From assembly GCA_016790165.1 (NCBI GenBank), contig JAEUPL010000009.1, positions 1 to 64,000 of the forward strand: a DNA stretch of 64,000 nucleotides, in the 5' to 3' direction. This stretch comes from Burkholderiales bacterium (lineage in GTDB: Bacteria > Pseudomonadota > Gammaproteobacteria > Burkholderiales > Casimicrobiaceae). A program made the translations under genes and the position numbers. Below are positions 31,913-40,651 of the stretch, piece by piece; within the stretch, counting starts at the first letter, position 1; each line of letters opens with the position of its first letter. The notes under the pieces were generated by a model. The model saw only the letters and a program-made list of their open reading frames with translations, searched no databases and was not told the origin of the DNA.

Positions 31913-32899
31913 CAAGCCGACCTGGCGCATTTGCGCTTCGATCCGCGTGTGCTCGTCGGTCACGAAGCGTGCGAATTCGTTGCCTGTCAAGAGCGTTGGC
32001 TGCCAGGCGTTATGTTCCAGTGCCGCGACCCATGATTTTTGTTGGGTTGCGGCGACCACCGCGCGTGTGACACGCCGCCGCTGCTCGACGCTGAGTCCTC
32101 TGGCCGCGTAGACGCCGCGCCAATTGCGAATCTCAACGTCGTATCCCTGCTCGCGGAGCGTGGGCGTGTCGTTTCCGACGAGCCGAGCGGGCGAACTGAT
32201 GGCGATTGCGCGGAGCTTTCCGCTCCGGATCAGCGGTGCGAGTTCGTTCCAACCGGACGTGCCCACGGTGACGTGGGCGCCGGCAATCGCCGCGGCGGCC
32301 TCTCCACCCCCCTGAAACGGCACGTAATTGATCTTGTTAACGTCGAGGCCAGCAGCTTTCGCGATCTGCGCAATCGCGATCTGGTCCACCGAACCGCGCG
32401 AGCCGCCGCCCCATTTGACGCTTTGCGGGTCCTTTTTCATCATCTCGACGACGTCTTTCATCGAGCGAATGGGTGAATTCGCCGGCACCGCAAACGCGCT
32501 GTATTCGTCAATCAATCGGGCGATCGGCGTTGCCTCAGCCAGCGCGACAGGGGGCTTGTTTTGCAAAATCGCGCCCACCATCGCCGCGCCGACGATGATC
32601 AGCACATGGGTGTCGGCCTTAAACGTGGCGGTGAAATGCGCCAGTGCGATCGCGCCACCACCGCCGGCACGGTGGTCGAAGCTGGCGTTCTTGAGCACGC
32701 CCGCCTCCTGCATGGCTTGCGCCAATGCATGGGCGGTTTGATCGTAACCACCGCCTGGGTTGCTGCCAACGACGAATTGCACGCGGTCAAGCGCGCGCGA
32801 CAGGCCGGGCTGTAGCGCGAGACAGGCGGCCGCCAGAAGAACAGTCAAGCGCGCTAACATGACCGTTGTCAATGGCTTGCGGACGTTCTGTGTGACCAT
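31904..32899 (-). CDS. Bug-family tripartite tricarboxylate transporter receptor (TctC type)
   Basis: About 331 residues. Signal peptide (TVMLARLTVLLAAACLALQPGLSRA), then VQFVVGSNPGGGYDQTAHALAQAMQE, the first ligand loop of Bug receptors, with the second motif WGGGSRGSVDQIAI. Captures citrate-like or other carboxylates in the periplasm for a TctA/TctB permease that is not in this window. Start uncertain: ATG at 32923, 32899 or 32860 are all in frame. Divergent from a TctD/TctE-like two-component pair, which likely controls it. Confidence 0.82.
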   Translation of the reverse strand: MVTQNVRKPLTTVMLARLTVLLAAACLALQPGLSRALDRVQFVVGSNPGGGYDQTAHALAQAMQEAGVLKNASFDHRAGGGGAIALAHFTATFKADTHVLIIVGAAMVGAILQNKPPVALAEATPIARLIDEYSAFAVPANSPIRSMKDVVEMMKKDPQSVKWGGGSRGSVDQIAIAQIAKAAGLDVNKINYVPFQGGGEAAAAIAGAHVTVGTSGWNELAPLIRSGKLRAIAISSPARLVGNDTPTLREQGYDVEIRNWRGVYAARGLSVEQRRRVTRAVVAATQQKSWVAALEHNAWQPTLLTGNEFARFVTDEHTRIEAQMRQVGLLR

Positions 32900-32984
32900 G
32901 CAACCGATGCTAGGGGGGTGCACTGTCAGGAGGCTGACGGTGTGCGACGGGCAGAGAATGCGTGCGCTTTGGGGAAGTGACTGA

Positions 32985-33695
32985 ATGAATACTTCGTCTG
33001 AAAAAGCCCGGCTACTGGTGGTTGAGGATGATCCGGCACTGGCTCAGGCGCTGGCGTTGGCCCTCTCGCGGCGCGGCTTCAATGTGGCGCAGGCGACCAA
33101 TGGGGTCTCGGCGCTGGAGCGCGCCAGTAGCGAGTCTTTCTCTGCGATCGTGCTCGATTTGAGCTTGCCCGAGCTCGACGGGCTCGAGGTGTTGCGCGGG
33201 ATTCGCGACCGCAGCATCGCCACACCGGTCATTGTGCTCACCGCGCGCGGGACTGTGGGCGATCGTGTTCAAGGGTTGCGACTTGGGGCCGACGATTATC
33301 TGTCGAAGCCGTTTGACTTGGACGAACTTGAGGCGCGACTGCACGCGTTGCTGCGACGTGGGCGTAGCGGCGCCGGCACAGCAAGCGTTGGTGGCCGAAT
33401 TGATTTCGGTGCGCTGCTGATCGACGAAAAGGCCGGAGTTTGTTATGCCAACGGTGAAGCGATTGAGCTTTCCGCGCGCGAATACGCCATGCTTTCGGCC
33501 CTGCTTGAACGTCCGGCGCACGCGGTAACACGCGAGAGGCTATGGGAGAAAGTATTCGCCGATGGTCGGGACGCTCAGCCTGATGCGATCGAAGTCGTCG
33601 CCTATCGCCTGCGGAAAAAGATCGCGGGCCTGGGGGTTGAGCTGGTCGCGCTGCGCGGGGTCGGCTACCTGATTCGCGAGAAACGCGACGCCTAG
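32985..33695 (+). CDS. OmpR-family response regulator (TctD-like)
   Basis: 236 residues. Receiver domain with acidic pocket E14/D15/D16, phospho-acceptor Asp58 (VLDLSLPELDG) and Lys108 (YLSKPF); C-terminal winged helix (LSAREYAMLSALLERPAHAVTRERLWEKVF ... VVAYRLRKKI). Pairs with the histidine kinase 19 bp downstream. By analogy to tctD it would switch on carboxylate uptake, matching the divergent receptor gene. Confidence 0.88.
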   Translation: MNTSSEKARLLVVEDDPALAQALALALSRRGFNVAQATNGVSALERASSESFSAIVLDLSLPELDGLEVLRGIRDRSIATPVIVLTARGTVGDRVQGLRLGADDYLSKPFDLDELEARLHALLRRGRSGAGTASVGGRIDFGALLIDEKAGVCYANGEAIELSAREYAMLSALLERPAHAVTRERLWEKVFADGRDAQPDAIEVVAYRLRKKIAGLGVELVALRGVGYLIREKRDA

Positions 33696-33714
33696 GCGTT
33701 TCCACCGTCGCGCC

Positions 33715-35184
33715 ATGCAGGAACTCTCCATTCGCCGGCGTCTTGCCGTGCTGATTCTTGGCGCGCTGGTGACGTTTTTGGTCATCGACACGACGGTGAT
33801 CTACCAGAACACGCTGCAGTCGATTCACGTCGCCTACGATCGAACGTTGCTGGCGTCGGCGCGCGCGATTGGCGACACGGTCAAATTCGAAAACAACAAA
33901 CTGAGCGCGTCACTGCCATACGCTACGCTGGAAGTGTTCGAGGCAGTTACACGCGGTCGCATTGTCTATCGCGTCAGCGATTTCGACGGCGGGTTTCTCT
34001 CTGGCTATGCGGACTTGCCGCCACACAACGGTCTGTTCCCGAAACGCTCGCCCTACGCGGCACTGGCGTCGTTCTACGAGGACAAATTCGAGGACGAACC
34101 GGTGCGTGTGGCCGCATTGTTGCAGCCGGTGTACGACGGAAGCTCGTATCGTATGGTGACCGTACAGGTGGCCGAGACGCTCGAGCTCCGCAAAGGTCTG
34201 GCGCAGCAGGCGCTGGTCTCGACGCTGGATCGACAGGTGATTTTCCTGATGATTCTTGGCGTGCTGATTTGGTGGTTGATCGGGCGAGGTCTCCGTCCGA
34301 TTTCGGTACTACGTCGCGAACTGTTGCAGCGTGAGCCCGATTCGTTGGCGCCCGTCACTGCCCCCGCGCCGCGCGAACTCCGTCCGATCGTTGAGGCGTT
34401 GAACGAGGTGATGGCACGCCTCAAGCGGGTTTTGGACAGCCGGCAACGCTTTGTTCGCGACGCCTCACACCAATTGCGCACCCCGCTAGCCGTGCTTAAA
34501 GCTCAGGTCCAGAACGCGCAGCGAGGTGACATGTCTCCTGAAGTCGCGTTCGCAGAGCTATCGCAGTCAGTTGACCGTGCGACGAGGGTGGCAAACCAGA
34601 TGCTGGCGCTGGCGAAGGTCGCGCAACTTGAGGACGACCCCGGCGGACTGCCGGCGGAGACTGAGCTGGTTCGCGTGGCGCGAGACATTGCGGTCGAAGT
34701 CTCGCCGCTGCTCGCGGCAAAGTCCATCGATTTTGCGCTGGATGCGCCGGACGACGAACCGATCATCGTTGACGGTCACGAGTGGATGCTGCGTGAACTG
34801 TTCCGGAACTTGGTGAGCAACGCGATTCGCCATACGCCGATTGGCGCCGCGATGGGCATCGATATCGTGCTCGCCGGGCGCACGGTGCTGATGTCGGTCT
34901 GGGACAGTGGACCGGGGATTGACGCCGAGCGTGAAGCTAAGTTGTTTGAGCCTTTCGCATCGGGCGACCCGAACGCCGGGAGTGGCCTCGGTCTGGTCAT
35001 TTGCCGCGATATCTGTAGCGCCGTTGGCGCGCGTCTAGTGCTGAAAAACCGGCGTGACGTGGAGCAAGGAGCACCCGGTCTCCGTGCAACGGTTGAGCTT
35101 TCGCGCAAACCAGACGCCACCCCCATTGACGATGCCGTGCGTCCTGTGGCGGGGATTCATCACTCCGACGCAGGCCGTGTGTAG
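33715..35184 (+). CDS. sensor histidine kinase with 2CSK_N domain (TctE-like)
   Basis: 489 residues. TM1 (RLAVLILGALVTFLVIDTTVIY) and TM2 near 174-191 (VIFLMILGVLIWWLIG) flank a periplasmic sensor segment of the type found in TctE-like kinases. Then a HAMP-like linker, the phospho-accepting His252 in DASHQLRTPL, and an ATPase domain with the N box (LFRNLVSNAIRH) and G boxes (DSGPGI, GSGLGL). Senses an extracytoplasmic carboxylate, by analogy. Confidence 0.88.
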   Translation: MQELSIRRRLAVLILGALVTFLVIDTTVIYQNTLQSIHVAYDRTLLASARAIGDTVKFENNKLSASLPYATLEVFEAVTRGRIVYRVSDFDGGFLSGYADLPPHNGLFPKRSPYAALASFYEDKFEDEPVRVAALLQPVYDGSSYRMVTVQVAETLELRKGLAQQALVSTLDRQVIFLMILGVLIWWLIGRGLRPISVLRRELLQREPDSLAPVTAPAPRELRPIVEALNEVMARLKRVLDSRQRFVRDASHQLRTPLAVLKAQVQNAQRGDMSPEVAFAELSQSVDRATRVANQMLALAKVAQLEDDPGGLPAETELVRVARDIAVEVSPLLAAKSIDFALDAPDDEPIIVDGHEWMLRELFRNLVSNAIRHTPIGAAMGIDIVLAGRTVLMSVWDSGPGIDAEREAKLFEPFASGDPNAGSGLGLVICRDICSAVGARLVLKNRRDVEQGAPGLRATVELSRKPDATPIDDAVRPVAGIHHSDAGRV

Positions 35185-35212
35185 GCTGGGGGAATGAAGT
35201 CGATCCGGTTGG

Positions 35213-36037
35213 TCAGAAAATATGTCGTTCCAGCTTGCGCTCAAGCAGGATCGTCGTCGCCAGCTCTTCAATCGATTTTGTCGATGTGTTGAGGACTGGG
35301 ATTTTTGCGTCGCGCATCATGCGCTCGGCAGCAGCGACTTCATAGCGGCACTGCTCGGTGCTGGAATACTTTGAGTTCGGCTTGCGCTCGTTACGGATTG
35401 CCTGCAATCGGTCGGGAGCGATCGTCAGGCCAAACAACTTGTCGCGCATGCGGACAATAGAGTCCGGTAACGCGCCACGCTCGAAATCGTCAGGCGTAAG
35501 CGGAAAATTGGCGCAGCGGATACCGCATTGCAATCCGAGATAGAGTGACGTAGGCGTCTTGCCGCAGCGCGACACTCCGACGAGAATCACCTGTGCCCGA
35601 TCGAGCTCCTTGATGCTCTGACCGTCGTCATGGGCAAGCACATAGTTGATCGCCTCAATCCGCGTGAAATACTCGCCTGGATTGCGCAAGCCATGCGAAC
35701 GGCCCGCCGCATGTGAACTCTTGGCGCCAAGTTCCTGCTCGAGCGGGGAAATGAAGATCTGAAAGAAATCCAGCACCAGCGCGTCGGAATTGCGCATTCG
35801 CTGGCTCAACTGCTCGTTCACGATCGAGCTGATCACGATGGGGCGTTTGCCATCGGCGACGTGGCTAGCATCAATTTGCGCCATCGCACGATCCACGGCT
35901 TCGTCGCTGTCGACGAACGGGATTGTGGTCTTGCGAAAGTCAAAGCCGTCAAACTGCGTCAACAGAGAATTTCCGAGCGCTTCGGCCGTGATGCCAGTGC
36001 GATCAGAGACAAAAAAAACAGAACGCCGGTTAGGCAT
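35213..36037 (-). CDS. ppsR: PEP synthetase regulatory protein (bifunctional kinase/pyrophosphorylase)
   Basis: 274 residues of the DUF299 family. It starts MPNRRSVFFVSDRTGITAEALG and contains the P-loop GVSRCGKTPTSLYLG plus the family motif FPLTPDDFERG. It inactivates PEP synthase by ADP-dependent phosphorylation and reactivates it by Pi-dependent removal. Its target gene ppsA is encoded 1.4 kb away. The ATG at 36037 overlaps the end of the PHP gene by 8 bp; a further 24 residues upstream are not conserved. Confidence 0.92.
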   Translation of the reverse strand: MPNRRSVFFVSDRTGITAEALGNSLLTQFDGFDFRKTTIPFVDSDEAVDRAMAQIDASHVADGKRPIVISSIVNEQLSQRMRNSDALVLDFFQIFISPLEQELGAKSSHAAGRSHGLRNPGEYFTRIEAINYVLAHDDGQSIKELDRAQVILVGVSRCGKTPTSLYLGLQCGIRCANFPLTPDDFERGALPDSIVRMRDKLFGLTIAPDRLQAIRNERKPNSKYSSTEQCRYEVAAAERMMRDAKIPVLNTSTKSIEELATTILLERKLERHIF

Positions 36038-36890
36038 GCAAGGCCTTTGCTTCGGGCCAATCGTGCCAGACTGGCGTAAGTGAGGGGGAGAGAAACGGTA
36101 AGTCGCCAAATTTCACGCGACTTTCGGTGGGTGAATGGAAGTCGCTTCCGACCGAAGCGAGCAGCCCGTACTTGCGGACGAGGGCGCCGTAGCGCGCCCA
36201 CTCCGGTGGCTTATGTGCGGCACAAACGACCTCAAGGCCGTCGCCGCCTGCGTCTGCGAAAGCCTTGATCAGCGCCTCCGGACCGGCTGTCGCGTCGACA
36301 TCAAAGCGGGCGGGGTGTGCCAGCACGGCTCGCCCTCCTGCGGCATGAATCAGTTCAATCGCGCTAGCCATCGGCATCCAGTCGTGCGGGACGTAGCCTG
36401 GTTTGCCGGGCTTCATGAATCTCGAAAATACTTCGCTGACCGCACCGCAAACGCCCCGATCTACAAGGTATCGGGCAAAGTGTGTGCGTGAAATCAACGC
36501 TGGATTGGGTGCATATGCGCGTGCACCCTTGAGTGCGCCGTCGATGCCGGCGGCGACGAACGCAGCGTCCATCGCCTCGGCTCGAACAAGGCGCTCTTCC
36601 CGGGCGCGGCGAAGTGCGCCAACCAGCGCAGGGTGCGATTCATTCAGACGCAAACCGACGATATGGACTGACTTGCCAGCCCAGGCCGCCGAAATTTCCA
36701 CGCCAGATACCATTTGAATCTGGTGTTGCGTGGCTGATTGTCGTGCGGCGAACAATCCGGACAGCTCGTCGTGATCGGTGAGGGCGATGAGTCGCACGCC
36801 ACGGGATGCCGCCAGAGCAAACAGGTCGGCGACACCCAATGTGCCATCGGAATGGCAGGAATGACAGTGGAGATCCGCAACAAATGCCAT
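36030..36890 (-). CDS. PHP-domain phosphatase (RNase AM / 3',5'-nucleotide phosphatase type)
   Basis: 286 residues. Metal ligands of the PHP fold are visible: VADLHCHSCHSDGTLG, ALTDHDELSG, the HPARF segment and the C-terminal GSDFHSP. Members of this subgroup (E. coli YciV/TrpH) remove 5' nucleotides from small RNAs or hydrolyse 3',5'-bisphosphonucleotides. ATG 36890 chosen; ATG 36899 is also possible. A TATAAT lies just before it on the minus strand, so the transcript could be nearly leaderless, although no good -35 box is visible. Confidence 0.85.
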   Translation of the reverse strand: MAFVADLHCHSCHSDGTLGVADLFALAASRGVRLIALTDHDELSGLFAARQSATQHQIQMVSGVEISAAWAGKSVHIVGLRLNESHPALVGALRRAREERLVRAEAMDAAFVAAGIDGALKGARAYAPNPALISRTHFARYLVDRGVCGAVSEVFSRFMKPGKPGYVPHDWMPMASAIELIHAAGGRAVLAHPARFDVDATAGPEALIKAFADAGGDGLEVVCAAHKPPEWARYGALVRKYGLLASVGSDFHSPTESRVKFGDLPFLSPSLTPVWHDWPEAKALHA

Positions 36891-37052
36891 GAATTTCATT
36901 ATAGAAACGTCATCAGGCAGCGTGCCGCATGGGTTTGCCGACTATAATCGCTATGCATTTGGCATAAAGCAGACATATTTTGTGCGCGATCACCGCGAAC
37001 GTGCTCCGTGCTGCGTTGTCTGCAATTTTGAGGTTTTGGAGGCAGAGGCACG

Positions 37053-37376
37053 ATGAGTCTTTTTCAGAAGATCGCGAACCCTCGCGAAATACGTCAAAAA
37101 CTCGGCTTGAATCAGGAGGAGTTCTGGCAAAAAATCGGCGTGACGCAAAGCGGTGGCTCGCGTTACGAGGCTGGGCGCGACATGCCCAAACCTGTGACGG
37201 AGTTGTTGCGACTGGTTCACCTCGAAGGCGTGGATCTGAGTTCAGTGCGTAAGGAAGACATCCAGATCATCGAGTTTTTGCGCGACAAGCACCCTGACCT
37301 CTACAACAAACTGCGAGATGCCGTGTCGGATTCGGGCGACGCGAGGGGAAGCAGCTCGACATCGTCTCCGTTCTAG
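37053..37376 (+). CDS. small XRE-family helix-turn-helix regulator
   Basis: 107 residues. Helix-turn-helix at about 12-60: [35 protein letters not shown], where the second helix reads [10 protein letters not shown] as in XRE/Cro regulators. The C-terminal half is charged ([22 protein letters not shown]), ending in a Ser/Asp-rich tail. It precedes ppsA by 79 bp on the same strand and may control the PEP synthase module; that is inference from position. Confidence 0.8.
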   Translation: MSLFQKIANPREIRQKLGLNQEEFWQKIGVTQSGGSRYEAGRDMPKPVTELLRLVHLEGVDLSSVRKEDIQIIEFLRDKHPDLYNKLRDAVSDSGDARGSSSTSSPF

Positions 37377-37455
37377 TCAAGATATTTTTTTGTGCGCCGC
37401 AACATTGTCGCGCGCGGCTTCGCTAGAATCCCTCTCGTCATCTCACGGAGGTTCC

Positions 37456-39885
37456 ATGTCGCGAAGCAACACGCCACTTAATCCCCGCCTTCTACGCTGG
37501 TTGGATGAACTCCGGATGAATGACGTCCCCGACTTCGGGGGCAAGAATGCGTCACTCGGCGAATTGCTCGGCAACCTCGCGCACAAAGGCGTCCAGGTCC
37601 CAGGCGGCTTGGCGACCAGTGCTGAAGCGTTTCGCGAGTTCTTGCGCGTCAATTCACTGACGGAACGCGTCGCGAAAAGGTTGCATGGACTTGATGTTGA
37701 CGACGTTCAGGCGTTGACCAGCGCAGGCGCCGAAATTCGTGGCTGGATTGAGGCTGCGCCGCTGCCCGCCGAACTGGAGCAAGGTATCTACGCTGCGGTC
37801 ACCGCCCTTCAAACCGACGCGGGTGGGCCCATCAGTTGGGCCGTCCGCTCGTCAGCGACGGCTGAAGACATGCACGACGCGAGTTTTGCCGGTCAACAGG
37901 AAACGTACCTCAACATCGTTGGTGTGCCGGCGATCCTTGACGCTGTTCGTCGCGTGTTCGCCAGCCTTTACAACGACCGGGCGATTGCGTACCGCGTGCA
38001 CACTGGCTACGGAGATATCCCGGTTGCGCTTTCCGCGGGCATCCAGCAAATGGTGCGTTCTGACACGGGCGCTGCAGGTGTGATGTTCACTCTGGATACC
38101 GAATCGGGTTTCCGTGAAGCCGTGTTTGTCACTTCGAGCTACGGTCTCGGCGAAATGGTGGTGCAGGGCGCTGTCAATCCCGATGAGTTCTACGTCTTCA
38201 AGCCGTCGCTTCGTGCGAACAGACCCGCGATCCTGCGCCGCACCCTCGGTAGCAAGATGCAAAAAATGGTGTTCGGCAGCGAAGCGACAGCGGGTAGGTC
38301 AACGCACGTGGAAGATGTCTGCGCTGCTGATCGTTCGCGTTTTTCGCTAAGTGATGCTGAAGTCGAGACGTTGGCGCGCTACGCGCTGATCATCGAAGAG
38401 CACTACGGCCGACCGATGGACATCGAGTGGGGCAAGGACGGCGCGACCGGGAAGATTTACATCCTGCAGGCGCGTCCGGAGACGGTCAAATCGCGCGACG
38501 ATAGCCACCGTACGCTGGTGCGTTATCACATGCTGGCCCAGGGCAACGTGGTTGCCAGCGGCCGGGCGATCGGGCAGAAGATCGGCCAGGGACAAGTACG
38601 CATTGTTCGTCGCGCGGCCGAAATGGACATTGTCAAAGAGGGCGATGTGCTGGTGGCTGACATGACCGATCCAGATTGGGAGCCCGTGATGAAGCGGGCC
38701 AGCGCGATTGTCACCAACCGTGGCGGCCGCACCTGCCATGCAGCGATCATCGCGCGCGAGCTCGGTATTCCAGCGGTGGTTGGTTGCGGCGATGCGACGG
38801 ACACGCTTTCCACGGGAGACATGGTCACCGTGAGCTGCGCCGAAGGTGATACAGGACGCATTTACGAGGGCAAACTGGCATTCGAACGCAGCGAGGTCGC
38901 GCTGGACAACATGCCGCCTGCGCCGACCAAAGTGATGCTCAATGTTGCCAACCCCGATTTGGCGTTCGCGTTCTCCCAGGTGCCAAACCACGGTGTGGGC
39001 TTGGCCCGGCTGGAGTTCATCATCAATCGTCAAATCGGCATTCATCCGCGCGCGCTGCTCGAGTTTGACGCCCTTCCTGCCGAGCTGAAAGCTGAGGTTG
39101 CGTCGCGCATCCAGGGCTATGACTCCCCGCGGCACTATTTCGTGCAGCGTTTGAGTGAGGGTATCGCGACCATCGCTGCAGCGTTTGCGCCACGGCCGGT
39201 GATCGTGCGTATGAGCGATTTCAAATCCAACGAGTATGCCAACCTGCTGGGGGGCGATCGCTACGAGCCGCACGAAGAAAACCCGATGATCGGATTCCGG
39301 GGGGCGTCACGCTACGTGGCGCCGGAATTCCGCGATTGTTTCGCGCTCGAATGCGAAGCGCTCCGTTATGTGCGCGAGACGATGGGACTCGACAATGTAG
39401 AGGTGATGATCCCCTTCGTTCGTACTACCGGCGAGGCAGAAGCGGTGGTCAAGGCGCTGGCAGCGCACGGGCTTGAACGAGGCAAGCGTGGCCTGCGCCT
39501 GATTATGATGTGCGAAGTACCATCGAATGCGTTGCTTGCGGAGGGATTCCTGCAACATTTTGACGGCTTCTCCATCGGCTCCAACGATCTGACGCAGCTT
39601 ACGCTGGCGGTTGATCGAGACTCAGGTGGGTCCATTGCGTCAATCTTTGACGAACGTGATCCAGCCGTTCGCAAGATGCTCGGCTTTGCGATTGACGCCT
39701 GCCGCAAGCTGAATCGTTACGTCGGCATCTGCGGGCAGGGTCCATCCGACCACCCCGATCTCGCGGCGTGGCTGGTGGAGCGCGGTATCGAATCGATTTC
39801 GTTGAACCCTGATGTCGCCATCGATACCTGGTTGCTGCTTGCCAAGCAGAAAGCAGAGAAAGCGGCTAGCTCGACTGCACGATGA
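37456..39885 (+). CDS. ppsA: phosphoenolpyruvate synthase
   Basis: 809 residues. Converts pyruvate and ATP to PEP, AMP and Pi, the gluconeogenic entry. ATP-grasp domain ([37 protein letters not shown]), swivelling phosphohistidine domain with His428 ([19 protein letters not shown]) and PEP-binding barrel ([28 protein letters not shown]). The ATG at 37456 follows GGAGG; the family start [16 protein letters not shown] is about 20 residues later. Overlaps the next gene by 4 bp. Confidence 0.96.
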   Translation: MSRSNTPLNPRLLRWLDELRMNDVPDFGGKNASLGELLGNLAHKGVQVPGGLATSAEAFREFLRVNSLTERVAKRLHGLDVDDVQALTSAGAEIRGWIEAAPLPAELEQGIYAAVTALQTDAGGPISWAVRSSATAEDMHDASFAGQQETYLNIVGVPAILDAVRRVFASLYNDRAIAYRVHTGYGDIPVALSAGIQQMVRSDTGAAGVMFTLDTESGFREAVFVTSSYGLGEMVVQGAVNPDEFYVFKPSLRANRPAILRRTLGSKMQKMVFGSEATAGRSTHVEDVCAADRSRFSLSDAEVETLARYALIIEEHYGRPMDIEWGKDGATGKIYILQARPETVKSRDDSHRTLVRYHMLAQGNVVASGRAIGQKIGQGQVRIVRRAAEMDIVKEGDVLVADMTDPDWEPVMKRASAIVTNRGGRTCHAAIIARELGIPAVVGCGDATDTLSTGDMVTVSCAEGDTGRIYEGKLAFERSEVALDNMPPAPTKVMLNVANPDLAFAFSQVPNHGVGLARLEFIINRQIGIHPRALLEFDALPAELKAEVASRIQGYDSPRHYFVQRLSEGIATIAAAFAPRPVIVRMSDFKSNEYANLLGGDRYEPHEENPMIGFRGASRYVAPEFRDCFALECEALRYVRETMGLDNVEVMIPFVRTTGEAEAVVKALAAHGLERGKRGLRLIMMCEVPSNALLAEGFLQHFDGFSIGSNDLTQLTLAVDRDSGGSIASIFDERDPAVRKMLGFAIDACRKLNRYVGICGQGPSDHPDLAAWLVERGIESISLNPDVAIDTWLLLAKQKAEKAASSTAR

Positions 39886-40355
39886 CGCTGCGCGAGCGCG
39901 TCCGCCTTGTTGCTGTGGCACTCACTGCGCTGGCAGCATGCGGCGCGCTACGGTCGGGGGCCTATGCTTCGTTGGTGATTCTTGCTTTAGCGGCCATTGT
40001 CGTGGCTCGACGTCCTTTCGGGGCGCGCTGCGGTGACTCGCTGGGCGCCATGGTTGCGTTGCTGCAACGCAACCGTGACGTGAATCGCGCTGAAGCGGTT
40101 AGCGCAACCGACGGCGACTCCATGACGTCCAGCATTGCCGGGTTGACAGCGCCACTCCTAATTGCGCTGCCGCTGCGTTCGAACGAACGATCTATGTTCG
40201 GCCTGCAACGATACAGTCTGTTGTTTCGAGACGAAACGACCGCAGAGTCGTGGCGCGAATTGGCTACCGAATTGCGGATGCAGCGCGACAATCACCCGGA
40301 GCAAAAGAATTTCGCAATCTGGCGAACTGCGCTTGCAAAGCAACTAGGTTTGTGA
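39882..40355 (+). CDS. hypothetical membrane protein coupled to ppsA
   Basis: 157 residues, no family recognised. Two hydrophobic segments near the N-terminus ([18 protein letters not shown] and [15 protein letters not shown]) suggest a membrane hairpin followed by a soluble tail of about 110 residues with few motifs ([17 protein letters not shown]). It starts within the ppsA stop codon (ATGA), so it is translated with it. The promoter of the downstream tRNA genes lies in its last codons. Confidence 0.65.
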   Translation: MTLRERVRLVAVALTALAACGALRSGAYASLVILALAAIVVARRPFGARCGDSLGAMVALLQRNRDVNRAEAVSATDGDSMTSSIAGLTAPLLIALPLRSNERSMFGLQRYSLLFRDETTAESWRELATELRMQRDNHPEQKNFAIWRTALAKQLGL

Positions 40356-40362
40356 CTATAAT
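40333..40362 (+). promoter_or_regulatory. sigma-70-type promoter of the tRNA pair
   Basis: TTGCAA (40333-40338), an 18-bp spacer and a perfect TATAAT (40357-40362), 13 bp before the first tRNA base. The -35 box lies inside the end of the upstream gene. Confidence 0.75.
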
Positions 40363-40375
40363 TTAAGTCTTGCTT

Positions 40376-40451
<76 letters not shown>

Positions 40452-40472
40452 AAGCAAACTGGAAGTTCCTAC

Positions 40473-40548
40473 GTCCCCATCGTCTAGAGGCCTAGGACAC
40501 GACCCTTTCACGGTTGTAACAGGGGTTCGAATCCCCTTGGGGACGCCA
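40473..40548 (+). tRNA. tRNA-Glu (anticodon TTC)
   Basis: 76 nt with encoded CCA. Acceptor GTCCCCA pairs with TGGGGAC; anticodon stem CGACC/GGTTG with loop CTTTCAC giving TTC (codons GAA/GAG, glutamate); T-arm CAGGG-TTCGAAT-CCCCT region. It is 21 bp after tRNA-Ala and co-transcribed with it. Confidence 0.96.
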
Positions 40549-40556
40549 CGACAGCT

Positions 40557-40580
40557 AAGCCGCAGAAATGCGGCTTTTTT
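40557..40580 (+). terminator. intrinsic terminator after the tRNA genes
   Basis: AAGCCGCA (40557-40564), GAAA tetraloop, TGCGGCTT (40569-40576), then T-run. Perfect 8-bp stem. Confidence 0.92.
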
Positions 40581-40651
40581 GTTGTCCGAGTGCGCGGGCT
40601 TCCGGCGTGAATGCATCGTGATTGGAGTGCGTGAGTGATAATTCCCCTGCA

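Noticed and set aside
35185-35230. Possible fifth repeat end near the ppsR stop codon
   Set aside because: Shares only scattered bases with the conserved end and no matching left half exists about 120 bp away.
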